Position numbers and translations under genes: made by a program. The notes beneath the pieces were generated by a model. The model did not search any database. It saw nothing but the letters and a program-made list of their open reading frames with translations, and was not told the origin of the DNA. DNA of 64,000 bases from Geobacter sp. OR-1 (GTDB lineage Bacteria; Desulfobacterota; Desulfuromonadia; Geobacterales; DSM-12255), in contig NZ_BAZF01000015.1 in assembly GCF_000813145.1 (NCBI RefSeq), positions 47,371-111,370 of the forward strand. Reading direction: 5' to 3'. Of this stretch, positions 52,389-62,201 are shown piece by piece (the first letter of the stretch is position 1; each line of letters opens with the position of its first letter).

Positions 52389-52425
52389 GGGTTACGTAAG
52401 CACCTTTCTCGATAACAATATGAAC

Positions 52426-52533
52426 AAAAAAGCCGGGACCGAATATCGTTGGATATTTCGGCAACCCGGCTGTCTCTGGTCGAGACCCTGTAGGCTTTCC
52501 GCCCCACCCTCGCGGATGGTTGAGTATTATCGT
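52426..52533 (-). ncRNA. GEMM-I cyclic dinucleotide riboswitch, gene-proximal copy, with terminator
   Basis: On the minus strand ACCATCC-GCGA-GGGTGG forms the P2 helix with a GNRA tetraloop, followed by GGCGGAAAGCC and, after the P3 stem (GGTCTC...GAGAC), AGCCGGGTTGCC. These are the conserved blocks of GEMM-I aptamers. The 3' block re-pairs with CGGTCCCGGCT to form a terminator ending in six T (52431-52426). Ligand binding should block the terminator, making this an ON switch. The base equivalent to Vc2 G20 (c-di-GMP versus cGAMP preference) is hard to align because of an extra nucleotide; A is possible. Confidence 0.85.
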
Positions 52534-52632
52534 TTACCACAACTATTTTATTGCCGCTTTCAGTCAGCGGCGCGAACCGGCATATGGCACCCTCAGAGTC
52601 GCACCTCTTGCTGTCTCGACTCCATTGACAAC

Positions 52633-52742
52633 AAAAAAGCCGGGACCGAATATCACTGGATATTTCGGCAACCCGGCTGTCTCTAGTCGAGACCCTGTAG
52701 GCTTTCCGCCCCACCCTCGCGGATGGTTAAGTATTATCGGCT
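52633..52742 (-). ncRNA. GEMM-I cyclic dinucleotide riboswitch, distal tandem copy, with terminator
   Basis: This is a second aptamer plus terminator about 200 bases upstream of the first and nearly identical to it. All core blocks are shared, with a few substitutions: CTTAACC for CTCAACC, one in P3, and AGTG for AACG in the terminator loop. Its T-run is at 52638-52633. It begins a few bases after the predicted transcription start. The linker between copies (52534-52632) is unrelated sequence. Confidence 0.85.
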
Positions 52743-52765
52743 ATCTCTCAAACAAATTTTGTTGC

Positions 52766-52793
52766 AGTGTACCTTTCAACGACGATTTGTCAA
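52766..52793 (-). promoter_or_regulatory. Promoter of the riboswitch/L,D-transpeptidase transcript
   Basis: A perfect minus-strand TTGACA (52793-52788), a 16-base spacer and TACACT (52771-52766). The transcript would start near 52759, directly before the distal aptamer. Confidence 0.6.
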
Positions 52794-52972
52794 CGTTTTT
52801 CTAGAGTCCAATTAAGAGGGGTACGGATTGCCTGCCATTCCCAGCTTGCCGCCTGCTTTCAACCCAATATTTCTCATTGAACCAAATTTAATCATTTATT
52901 ATTGATATCGGCTAACATTTATTATATTTAAGGTTCTGCTTGTATACAATCAATCTGATTGGAGAGAGTTGT

Positions 52973-55900
52973 ATGAACCCGGAAATGAATTGGTTATGCA
53001 AGTATTTTGTATCGTTGCCCCTCATTCTTTTGCTCCTCCCGGCACCCCCCCTTTACGCTAACTCATTGACCTGCCCCGATGTGCAATTAAACAGTGCTTT
53101 CAGGAGGCAATCGCCTCTTCCGCAGGATAACATACAACCTTCTCCCCCTCAGAAGACCCGCTTCGCCAATGACCGGATTATTGTCAAGCTCAATGACCGC
53201 ATTGTAGAATCGGCAGACCTGATTCATGACGCAGGTCTCAAGTTTGAGCATGTCGCGCCGAAAGTGGGGGGCGATCTAGACGAACTTAACAAAAAATGGG
53301 GGGTGAAAAAGATCTCTCCCATGTTGCAGATAAACGCCGGAGACCCAAAGGAGAAGGTATTTGGGAACTCGAGAGCAGAACGAAAGGCGTATTTCATCCA
53401 ACAGTTCGAGAGGTCGAGAGCTAAATACGCCAAGCGTGCGGCGAGAGCCTCAATGGCCGGAGAAGTTCCAGACCTGTCCCATGTTTACATCTTTTCGTTG
53501 CCTGAGGGGACGGATATCCAGGCTGCGTGCAAAAGCTACTCTGCCAATCCGGCTGTTGAATATGCCGTCCCAAGCTCCATGATGCAGTCCCAGTCGGTAA
53601 CCGACGATCCGTTTTTCTCGTCAAGAGGTTCATGGGGCAACTCAGTTGATGACATGTGGGCACTGAAGAGAATCAAAGCCGATGTTGCCTGGGATACCGC
53701 CCAGGGTGAAGGTGTCGTGGTCGCAGTTGTTGACACCGGGCTTGATTACAATCATGTGGATATCGCCCCCAATGTCTGGTCGAATCCGTCGGAAGCCGCG
53801 GGTGCACCGGGTGTTGACGATGACGGCAACGGTTTCAGGGACGATGTCAGGGGTTGGCATTTCGAATCCCCCCAGGGGATCAACGAACCATATGCCAGCG
53901 ACAATGATGTCATGGACCGCAACGGCCACGGTACATTTGTTGCCGGTATCATCGGAGCTGTCGGCAACAACGGCACCGGGATCGTGGGTGTTGCCCCGAA
54001 GGCCAGGATAATGCCGGTAAAAGCGTACTCCAGCGGTTGGAGCATCAGCAGCGGCCCCGAGCCGGACAGCCCCTTTGCTAACGCCATTCTCTATGCGGCT
54101 TATAACGGTGCGGACGTCATCAACCTCAGCTGGGGCTGTTCCGACTGCTTCAATTCTCCCACCATAGCAGATGCCGTAGCTGTGGCCAACGCTCTCGGCG
54201 CAATTGTCGTCGCCTCGGCCGACAACCGGGCAAGCGATGTCAAGGATGCTTTTCCTGCCATGATCCCGGAGGTGCTCACCGTTTCCGCAACAGATGTGAA
54301 TGATGACTTCTCCCTCTATTCGAATCGAGGCTATCTTGTCGATGTGGCAGCACCGGGGGGGTAACAGCGGTCTGAGTGTCAGCTACGCCCCGGATTATAT
54401 CTCGATACTGTCACTGGGGATAGCACAGCCGCTCCTGCCTGGAAGTACCGCCGTTGCCCCCGGCTATCTGCGAAGTGCGGGGACATCCGCTTCTGCAGCC
54501 TATGTTTCGGGGGTTGCGGCCCTGGTGCTTTCCGCCAACCCATCGCTTACCCGCGAACAACTGTTCGCCATTATCAGGCACAGCGCTGACGACCAGGTCG
54601 GCAATCCGACGAAGGACACGCCGGGTTACGATCCCTACCTTGGCTGGGGCAGGGTCAATGCTGCCCGGGCAGTAGCGATGGCCGCTTCACCCCCATCCGA
54701 TCCGCCGGTATTGAAGACCCAGCCCGACAGCCTCTCGTTTGTGGTTCCCAAGCTCCTCTGTGGTCAGGATCGCACATTTTCCTTCGGTATCTTGAACGTT
54801 GGCGGCGGAACCCTGAACTGGTCGCTTACCGCACCCCCGTGGATTGCCGCCGCCGCAACGTCTGGAACCGCAAATTCTTCCCCGGCCATGAGTCTGAACG
54901 CCGTTGATTCGGTGAACGGTACGATCGACATCTCGCCGGACGGGAGCGGCTCCACGATCCAGTTCCCGGTTTCGGTGGCAGTACAGCAGGACATATTGCT
55001 CTCCAATTGCTCCATTAGCCTGTCCTCAGGGGTGTGGGACGCGGACCGGAATACCAACCCCCCCGGGATCCCGGACGGGGCCGGGGGCGCCTACTACGTT
55101 TCATACGATGTCCTCCAGGGGCACCCCGACATGTCGATCCAGCATATCGACAGTAATGGCAACCCTCTCTGGACAGCCAACGGGCTGAGGATCAGTTCCT
55201 CGACCAAATCTAAACATGGGCCGGCGATCATCAGCGATGGCTTCGGCGGCGCCATCGTGCTTTGGATCGAGGACAACAACACCGGGGACTATGGCGACGA
55301 CAATATCCGTGGCCAGCGGGTCAGCAATACCGGCGAGCTCCTCTGGGGGAGCGCCGGGATAGACGTCACCCTTGGGGGATCAGCGGTTAATCCGGTCATG
55401 ATCCCTGACGGTTCGGGCGGAGCGGTGGTCGGGTGGTATTCCGTTGCAGACAGCAAACTCTATGTTCAGCGGGTGAGCGCCAGTGGGGCACGTTTTATGG
55501 GCGAAGCCGGGCGTTCGGGCTTCCCAGTCAACAGAAAGCCAGTTTGATATGGCAATGGCAGAAGATGGCAGCGGTGGTGCGTATCTGTCCTGGGCCGGTT
55601 CTGCATGGTGGGGCGTTTATGGCCAGCACGTCAACGGCGACGGTATCCCCTTGTGGGAAACAACCGGCAAGCGGCTGAGCCCGGAAAGCACCACGTATGG
55701 CTCCGGCTATGGTGCCAACGTCATGTCCGACGGCGCCGGTGGGGCCATTTTTGCGTGGCACGATCTGAGGAATCACCTTCTTTATCCGGAAGACAATGCC
55801 GTCAACCGGAACGACATCTACGCCGTTCGTCTCAACAGTGCCGGGCAGCATCTCTGGAACCAGACCGGAGTGCCGGTTGCCAGTGGCTTCACGGCGATGC

Positions 55901-56937
55901 CGTTCAGGATCTCACCATCCGGCGGTCCCAGCAGGCTCAATATGGTGAGCGACGGCCAGGGTGGGGCCATCGTGGCCTGGCTCGATCTCAGGAACAGGGA
56001 AACGACAATCCACGGCAAATGGGACATTTATGCCCAGCGACTCAATCCCGCGGGCGAACCGGTATGGGGGGCCGAAGGGGTCCCGGTAATCGCGGCCGAC
56101 GGCAAACAGGACGCTCCGACCATCATCCCCGACGGTGATGGCGGCGCCCTCTTTGCCTGGCATGACGACCGTTCCGGCAACTTCGACATCTTCATCCAAC
56201 ACCTTAAGGCAAACGGTTCGTATCGCTGGGGGAGTTCAGGAGTTTGGGTCCATTCAGGCAACAAGGATCAGGTAAATCCATTCATGATCCACATGGGCGG
56301 CAACAGGCTCGCAATCAACTGGAATGAAGGATATTACGGGTTCAACGGTGAAGTTGTGCAGCTCTGCACCGACCATGACGGCGACGGCTTCTATGCCGAG
56401 GGGGGAGTATGCGGTGCGGTAAACGGCATTGATCCGGTATTGGCCATAACCAAGGCGGGCACGGGGAGCGGAAGCATCCAGAGCCTGCCGTCGGGGATCA
56501 ACTGCGGGCCGGATTGCAGCGGGCGATTTGCTCTGGGAACCGTTGTTACTCTCAAGGCGGTGGCAGCTCCAAATTCACAATTCAGCGGCTGGACAGGGGG
56601 CGACTGCAGCGGTACCGGGGAGTGCTCCGTAACCCTTGGCGCGGATGTTACAATCCAGGCTGAATTTTCGGCAACCCTCCCGGTAAAGATCGCGGAGAAC
56701 TGGTCGAGTATTTACACTACGCCGCAGCAGGCATACAACAATGCTCTCAGCGGCAATACCATAATTTCCCAGTCATATACCTTCAATCAGGACCTGAACC
56801 TCAACCAGCCAGTCTCCGTCACGATAGTAGGTGGTTATGATGCCGGCTTCGTCAATGCGGCAAGCAGTACGGAGATCCAAGGTACGGTTACAGTCGGCCA
56901 GGGATCCGCAATCCTGGATAATATCGTAATCAAGTAG
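52973..56937 (+). pseudogene. Secreted subtilisin-like serine protease, two +1 frameshifts
   Basis: The frame starts at ATG 52973 behind GGAGAG with a signal peptide (SLPLILLLLPAPPLYA). The S8 catalytic domain has the Asp in VVDTGLDYNHVD (about residue 253) and the His in DRNGHGTFVAG (about 318). It breaks at a seven-G run (54355-54361), after DVAAPGG. The adjacent frame carries the Ser in GTSASAAYVSG (about 505), then a BACON-like region, and breaks again at four G (55485-55488). The third frame runs to 56937 with more repeats, an InlB-like domain (SGWTGGDCSGTGECSVTL) and a beta-rich end. Removing one G at each site gives about 1,320 residues. Seven repeats of the type QR-x4-G-x2-LW-x3-G, one spanning the second break, form a likely propeller. 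Confidence 0.83.
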
Positions 56938-57298
56938 CGTGTGAGAAGAGGTTCGACATGCTTGCCAGAATCCGCGAGGAGGGTGCACTCCGGTTCAGCC
57001 TAACCTCATAACCATGTGATTCAGAATGGTTTTGCCCATTCACAAACAAACTGGCCGATTCCATTTAAGGAATCGGCCAGTAATTTTATTGGCGCGCCAG
57101 TGGCAATGAATCAGAGTACTGGGAAATGTCTGTAATTGTATATGGTTAGAGATTACAATTGATTTCTTTATCAATTTTATAAGATCATATTCTTCGCATC
57201 TAACTGTGTTTATTCGGCATTGCATTCAAGATGACAAAAAACACTCTCTTGGTGGCGGATGAAACTTGCCACTGATTGGGCGTCCACAAGAAGTGTCC
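56938..57298. other. Intergenic region at the left flank of the mobile island
   Basis: 361 bases hold the protease terminator (listed separately) and then a switch from GC-rich to AT-rich sequence at about 57,100. A hairpin-forming stretch (AAGAAG...TCC, CTAC, GGA...CTTCTT) at 57289-57314 ends the minus-strand membrane-protein gene. I saw no gene and no convincing attachment-site repeat, although the composition change makes this a candidate island boundary. Confidence 0.4.
57051..57080 (+). terminator. Terminator downstream of the protease
   Basis: CTGGCCGATTCC and GGAATCGGCCAG form a perfect 12-bp stem with a six-base loop, followed by TAATTTTATT. Confidence 0.8.
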
Positions 57299-58123
57299 CT
57301 ACGGACTTCTTGGATGCAACTTAGTATTAGAATATATTGCACGTTTAGAGACACACAAACAGCGGATGCTTCGTCGATTATTGCTAGGTTTATTTTCTTT
57401 CTGTATGTTTAGTAGTGAAGGTAATGCAAGTAACCCCAAATAGATATCACGTAACTGACTAGCTCGATTTTTATAAATTCCATAACATAATGCCCATAAA
57501 ACAATAAAGCCGAAGAACAAAGATGTTGTTAACAATATAGATTTCTGTTGGGGGGATAATTGATCTCCCAAAAAGTACCACGTAACTCCAGTGAGCACCC
57601 AAGAAATGACAGGGACAAGAGAATTGCGACGCATTTGCCTGACAGTATCTTGTCTTTCGGAATGCTCTAAAGAATATGGCAATAATTCTCCGACAAATGT
57701 TCGAGCTAAATAAAAATAGTTACTTCTTATTAAATCAGTACTTTTATTAATTGAATCTTTGTCTATTTTGACATTCAAAACATCATTAACTACGTAAAAG
57801 AAGGCATCAATTTTTTCTTTTTCGTCATCAGTCTTCTTTTTTTCTTTATTGGTTGATTTTATTGGTATTTCACAGATTTTGATCAACAAATCTTCCAAAA
57901 CATGACCAACACTTGATGCTATTGCGCCGAGTAAGTAAGCTAGAGGAATGCAATAAAATATTGCAGCGGCAATAAATTTATTAATATACTCAGTATTCAG
58001 AAAAATATCACGAAACCCTTTATTTACTGATAGCGTTACAAATAGCGAAAGTAACCAGGTTAATCCTGGGAACAGATAAGCGATAAAGTCTTTCAAGGAA
58101 AATTTACTAGTTATTGATTGCAA
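57299..58123 (-). CDS. Unrecognised membrane protein of the island
   Basis: 274 residues from a TTG start preceded by GGAG (six-base spacing). There are about four membrane helices: two near the N-terminus (about 13-31 and 49-70) and two at about 170-215. Between them lies a charged, lysine-rich cytosolic region (KSTNKEKKKTDDEKEKIDAF) with a helical stretch after it. The C-terminus is basic (NNRRSIRCLCVSKRAIYSNT). Base composition is much AT-richer than the core genes, a sign of transfer. I do not recognise the family. It could belong to an accessory or defence cargo, but no effector domain is visible. Confidence 0.6.
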   Translation of the reverse strand: MQSITSKFSLKDFIAYLFPGLTWLLSLFVTLSVNKGFRDIFLNTEYINKFIAAAIFYCIPLAYLLGAIASSVGHVLEDLLIKICEIPIKSTNKEKKKTDDEKEKIDAFFYVVNDVLNVKIDKDSINKSTDLIRSNYFYLARTFVGELLPYSLEHSERQDTVRQMRRNSLVPVISWVLTGVTWYFLGDQLSPQQKSILLTTSLFFGFIVLWALCYGIYKNRASQLRDIYLGLLALPSLLNIQKENKPSNNRRSIRCLCVSKRAIYSNTKLHPRSP

Positions 58124-58249
58124 TTATCACTCCAATCAATGGCGACAACAATACTACTTTTTAGGCCATACAATGGGCGCATCTATTTTAATAACTTACC
58201 TAATGTCACTAACATGTAATTGTTACATTATTATCTAAAATAATCATTG

Positions 58250-58846
58250 TTATTGATTATTTAATAAATATAGAAAAACTTCTCTTGATTTACCTAAATC
58301 AAACAAAACTTTATTAGTAGCTTTTATCTCCAATCTATTTGCCCTTATTATTGCTTCATTACAAATAAAATATCCTTCTAGAAATTTACTATTTTTATAT
58401 GCTTGGGTGGCAGACTTTTGATACTGCTTAGCTGTCTTATAGTTATATGATTTTGGTGGAAGTGGCATGTTTTCATAAGTGTACTTTTGCTGTGCTTGTG
58501 ATGAATTAGATTCAAGCATTAATGCTCTTCTTCTTGCCTCATCATCATTTTGTATTTGAGAAAAATTGTTAAACCTTCCTACATTTGAAGTATCACCCCT
58601 ACTGCAATCTATTATCCCTCTTCCATCCTCTCGTAATTGACCAATTTTATTATTATTAGTGTCATAAACTTGATTTCCATTAATTTGTACTCGAACAGGA
58701 TTCCCACTCTTATCATTAATATAACCGAAATCCGCTGCGTATGCGTAGTTGAAGAATCCCTGTGTTAATACAATCATAATCAGAAATAAATATTGCAATA
58801 GGCGAAAACGTCTTCCTTGCTTTACTCTCTGCTTGATGTTCTCCAT
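58250..58846 (-). CDS. Exported protein with beta-flower-like repeat segment
   Basis: 198 residues with AGAGG seven bases before the ATG. A signal peptide or anchor (LLQYLFLIMIVLTQGFFNYA, cleavage likely after YAYA) is followed by DFGYINDKSGNPVRV and VYDTNNNKIGQLREDG. That short-strand pattern resembles beta-flower domains. The C-terminal part is helical and TPR-like (SATQAYKNSKFLEGYFICNE). AT-rich like its neighbours. The domain resemblance is weak and the role is unknown. Confidence 0.55.
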   Translation of the reverse strand: MENIKQRVKQGRRFRLLQYLFLIMIVLTQGFFNYAYAADFGYINDKSGNPVRVQINGNQVYDTNNNKIGQLREDGRGIIDCSRGDTSNVGRFNNFSQIQNDDEARRRALMLESNSSQAQQKYTYENMPLPPKSYNYKTAKQYQKSATQAYKNSKFLEGYFICNEAIIRANRLEIKATNKVLFDLGKSREVFLYLLNNQ

Positions 58847-58956
58847 ATAACGACCTCTTCAATTCAGTGTCGAATCCAATAAACATAAGTAGTCACTTGC
58901 TAATGAAAGCCATGACATTAATTATTAGCATGTTTCGGTTCGGATGCTGATGCAGT

Positions 58957-59583
58957 CTAGGAAAAAGTTTTTTTGAGTTTTTCGTCATAGCGTTTATCCC
59001 CCCAGAGAAACTGATACGTGAATGCTCCAATAACAAGAATTAGCTGATTAATATTGAGAATAAGGAGCCAATGGGATTGAGTCGCTCCGAATGTCAAGCT
59101 TGTTAAAGCTAGAAATCCGCCACTCAATGTCAAAATCAAAACCACAGTCAACACAACAAATGATGGCTGGAAAGCATCCCCCGATATTTCCCAAATGCAT
59201 GTAGGCTTTCCAACCAAATTGTTAAGCTCATTCTCCAGATGAGCAATATAACGGTTGTGTATTTGACCATTGACAACGATCATTGCAACGTAGAGTCCGA
59301 GGAAAAATAGAAGCTGATTAAGGAAGGTTAGGATTAAAATCCGATTTTCTTGAAAAAATCTGGGTGCATCTTTGCCGAGAATAGCTACGAATATTCCACC
59401 CCATACGGTTACAAGGATAGGCCCTAATCCGACAAGAGCGCGCTGAAACATAATCAGTTCATCTCGCAGTTGGCGGCGCTCATCGAGGATGGCTTCAATT
59501 CGCTTCTCTAACATGTTTTTTTCTAAGTCTATAAGGTCACTCACACCGACCCCACTCGGAATATAATCACTGCAAGCATACAA
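58957..59583 (-). CDS. Unrecognised four-helix membrane protein of the island
   Basis: About 208 residues if started from the TTG at 59583. A GTG (VSDLIDL) or ATG (MLEKRIEAIL) about 17 or 23 codons inside are equally plausible, since no ribosome site decides. An N-terminal coiled coil (LEKRIEAILDERRQLRDEL) is followed by two pairs of membrane helices, with a soluble stretch between them (HNRYIAHLENELNNLVGKPT). No family recognised. It is on the same strand as its AT-rich neighbours but separated by more than 100 bases, so an operon is uncertain. Confidence 0.5.
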   Translation of the reverse strand: MYACSDYIPSGVGVSDLIDLEKNMLEKRIEAILDERRQLRDELIMFQRALVGLGPILVTVWGGIFVAILGKDAPRFFQENRILILTFLNQLLFFLGLYVAMIVVNGQIHNRYIAHLENELNNLVGKPTCIWEISGDAFQPSFVVLTVVLILTLSGGFLALTSLTFGATQSHWLLILNINQLILVIGAFTYQFLWGDKRYDEKLKKTFS

Positions 59584-59717
59584 TAATTAACACAACTTAA
59601 ATTTTGATTCACCAATTATTATGTGGCCACCCGATAATTTCTGACAATGCACAATTTTCGAGATCGTATTCAAACTGAGGCCAAATTTTTTACCCTCCAT
59701 CTTGCTTAATATAACGC

Positions 59718-59760
59718 AAAAAGCCCCGGCTCACGTAACGTGCGCGCTTGCCGGGGCTTT
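59718..59760 (-). terminator. Terminator of the unrecognised basic-protein gene
   Basis: AAGCCCCGGC pairs perfectly with GCCGGGGCTT around a 19-base loop. On the minus strand it is followed by TTTTTGCG, directly after the stop of the 59763-60455 gene. Confidence 0.8.
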
Positions 59761-59762
59761 GA

Positions 59763-60455
59763 CTATGCGTCCTCCGGTATTGTATCCGGGGATTCTAACC
59801 ATACTTTGTAAATTTTCCGTTTTGTGTTGAATCTGAAATCTTCACGCTTTAACGGAATGTTATGTTTCCGGCACTTCTTGACAACAAAATCCAATATTTG
59901 AGACCGTTGTTCAATCAGTCCCGAGTATTGCGGAAAACCGTTTGTATAGTCCCAGATCGTCAGGACTCTTTTTGTAATGAATGATTTATCAAAATGGTCT
60001 TTCCCGATGATATCGGCAAATTCCGCTTTCATTCCTTTGATTGTATCTTTTGACAAAAAGACGGTGGTGGTCTCTTTGCGTCTTTTATGGATTTTCATGG
60101 TTACAAGCGAGCTAATCGGAATTCTCAAATCATGCTCATGTATATCACAAAACCGGTCAGATTCAGGTTTTAGCGTTCCCTTTGTTCGTAACAAAAGTGC
60201 GAGATGTTGCCACCGAAGATACACATAATTCGCCTCGCCCTTTGCTTTCGACCGGTAACGCTGGTATTTACTCCTATTGCAGCCATACTTGCTTATCAAT
60301 TTATTGTCTATCATCAGCCATTTATCGCGCTTTTCGTCGGGAAGAACAGTTAAGCAGAAATGTTCATATCCGCGCCCAAACTGATAAACGATCTGTTGAA
60401 TGAAACCTTGCCATGAGCCACATAAATACTGCTGTGAGCTCTCATCCGCATCCAT
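59763..60455 (-). CDS. Unrecognised basic protein downstream of the candidate large RNA
   Basis: 230 residues with GGAAGG before the ATG. No signal peptide or membrane helix. It is rich in Lys, Arg and aromatic residues (NRSKYQRYRSKAKGEANYVY, MKIHKRRKETTTVFLSKDT), as expected for a nucleic-acid-binding protein. Catalytic motifs (DDE, HNH, GIY-YIG, LAGLIDADG, reverse transcriptase) are not seen. It has its own terminator, and the hairpin-dense region lies immediately upstream on the same strand. A protein acting with that RNA, or with replication or excision of the element, is possible, but no function can be assigned. Confidence 0.6.
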   Translation of the reverse strand: MDADESSQQYLCGSWQGFIQQIVYQFGRGYEHFCLTVLPDEKRDKWLMIDNKLISKYGCNRSKYQRYRSKAKGEANYVYLRWQHLALLLRTKGTLKPESDRFCDIHEHDLRIPISSLVTMKIHKRRKETTTVFLSKDTIKGMKAEFADIIGKDHFDKSFITKRVLTIWDYTNGFPQYSGLIEQRSQILDFVVKKCRKHNIPLKREDFRFNTKRKIYKVWLESPDTIPEDA

Positions 60456-60517
60456 TTTTTCACCTTCCGGTTACTTGAAGATAGACGACCTTCCAGTCAG
60501 TTGCTGCTGTTACTGCA

Positions 60518-61480
60518 TTCGCAGGTGAACGGTTGCCACGCCGGCACCTGCGAACAAACAACCCAAAGAAGAGAATTAATTGCTAGGGAATCCCTTTCCC
60601 GTGTCCTTTGCCGTTTTAACTGCTTTCACGGCGGCCAAGTGCCAAGTTGGCGGACGTTGCCCCTTACGGTCAAGCAAGGATAGCTCAGACGGTACTCAGG
60701 ATTGCTAATCAGACCTCGCACATAGCGTCTTCAATATCGCAAGACGCTATGCCGTTCGGCCCTTTCCGTGTTAGACATACATGTCATCTGCAGGCTCTGG
60801 TTGCTCCAGCTATGTTTGTGTGCATCACAGCACGGGGCAGAAATCACAAGCTCCCCCCTACTCACCCTGAAAACTGGCTTTCTGTACGCATAGCCTTCAT
60901 CGCGCTTTGACCTGGCCACTTCCTGCAAACTCACGTGGTTGCACCTTTTTAACAGGCGCTTTGGCTGCAAGCATCAATGCAGTCCTTTAACGGGTTCAGC
61001 TGTATGCGTTCGACATTACTGCCAAGAAGGTTGTTAACCCTTCCACGCTCCCCCGCCACGACCGGGTAGTACACAATGTGTCCCCCCCGATTCGGGATTT
61101 TCACCCTTTCATGTATGACGAGCCCCAATCATGATAGCTTGATTGAGACTATTTCCACGTCGCCCGATTTCAATGTAAGTGGGTCGAAGACCGGATTTTC
61201 ACCAGCCAGCGCCCCTCCCCACCGAGCGGGCATTTCTCAATGCACTCGGCGAGCCCCATCATGGCTACAGTTCCTGTTTGGCGACAGGTGGTTGCGCCAT
61301 GATACCCGTATATAGCGATTGGCATTCGCATCAACGAGCAGCTCTTCTCTTCTTTGTGCAGATTTTTGGCATTACTAAAGTAACTTTTTAACCGATTAAC
61401 AGTTTTATGTTATCGAGTTGGTTTACACCGCCTCTGTTTTTGTGATTTCCAATATGGAAGTTGCGCTATCGCACAACTTC
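60518..61480 (-). ncRNA. Candidate large structured non-coding RNA
   Basis: About 960 bases without a credible gene but dense in perfect stems: 10 bp (60518-60527/60545-60554), 11 bp (60721-60731/60741-60751), 8 bp enclosing 5 bp (61258-61265/61296-61303) and 10 bp with one G-T pair at the proposed 5' end (61457-61466/61471-61480). A nested hairpin at 61222-61249 has a GAGA (GNRA) loop only when read on the minus strand, and its outer stem is CCGAG/CTCGG. That favours minus transcription towards the basic-protein gene. GGTGAAAATCC occurs twice. It could be an ornate phage-type RNA, an ORF-less ribozyme relic or an untranslated leader; I cannot match it to a known family. Confidence 0.5.
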
Positions 61481-61481
61481 T

Positions 61482-61487
61482 ATTATA
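61482..61487 (-). promoter_or_regulatory. Possible -10 box for the candidate large RNA
   Basis: A perfect TATAAT on the minus strand ends one base before the 10-bp 5' hairpin. The -35 region is poor, so the call is tentative. Confidence 0.3.
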
Positions 61488-61879
61488 AGCAGTACATATT
61501 TGTACCAGATAATATTATTATGACTTGTAAAATAAAGTGATAAGTTGACAATGAGTATAATTCGTCACAATGGATGGAATTAAACTGTAGTCAATTGTAA
61601 AGATAGGTGCGATAGCACTCAAAAAGTGGGAAAAAGAAAAGTGATTTAACAGTAGCAGAATTCGACTTCCGATGCAAGGCTGTTTTGCATATTTTTTTAT
61701 ATAATTCAGGCTTGTATGGCGTTTTTACCTGTATTTATTGCCTCCTTAATATACCAATAAATACACCTTGCCGCTTTGTTTATATGGAGTTAATGTCGGT
61801 TATTTGCAATCATTAGTCACCGATTTACTGTAATAAAAATATTCACAATACAGATAATTATTTATTTGGGCATATCATA
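61488..61879. other. AT-rich non-coding stretch
   Basis: About 390 bases of strongly AT-rich sequence lie between the candidate RNA and the recombinase promoter. There are no genes or long stems. It probably holds regulatory sites for the divergent RNA and recombinase transcripts and possibly the element's attachment site, but I cannot pinpoint one. Confidence 0.35.
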
Positions 61880-61908
61880 TTGACATAGCTTTGATTTTAT
61901 GTTAATAA
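61880..61908 (+). promoter_or_regulatory. Predicted promoter of the recombinase leader
   Basis: A perfect TTGACA (61880-61885), a 17-base spacer and TAATAA (three of six matches). Transcription would start near 61915, leaving about 340 bases of leader before the first open frame of normal length. Confidence 0.45.
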
Positions 61909-61914
61909 ATGTAC

Positions 61915-62201
61915 ACTTTCTTGTTTCCATCGACGCAATGAATTGGAGCGTCGCCAGACTGCGCCCGTGATTCCTGCACGCGGGGCAGCATTCCCCCAGG
62001 CTTTTCCGCCATACGTGCGTCCTGATTTCCTAAAGGCCACGTTTTACATGATCTAAGCAGTCAACCTGACCGCAATCGTTAAACGCAATCATTATTCGTG
62101 GTGTGACTTATGCGTCACACCGCCTAAATATGCCTGGGGTGCAGATTCTCCGGCCTTTTCGTCTTCGACGTTGGGCCGCTTCCGACAGGGAGGAACTGCA
62201 C
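61915..62201 (+). other. Structured 5' leader of the recombinase transcript
   Basis: The predicted untranslated leader contains perfect hairpins at 61931-61953 (CGACGC/GCGTCG) and 62101-62120 (GTGTGAC/GTCACAC), with further GC-rich segments between. No known riboswitch motif was recognised. It could regulate recombinase expression or contain the phage-type attachment site. Confidence 0.35.

Noticed and set aside
60456..61500. Group II intron or IscB-type guide RNA
   Set aside because: GGTGAAAATCC stretches are reminiscent of group II introns, but I found no domain V hairpin, no clear intron ends, no reverse transcriptase and no IscB/TnpB gene nearby.
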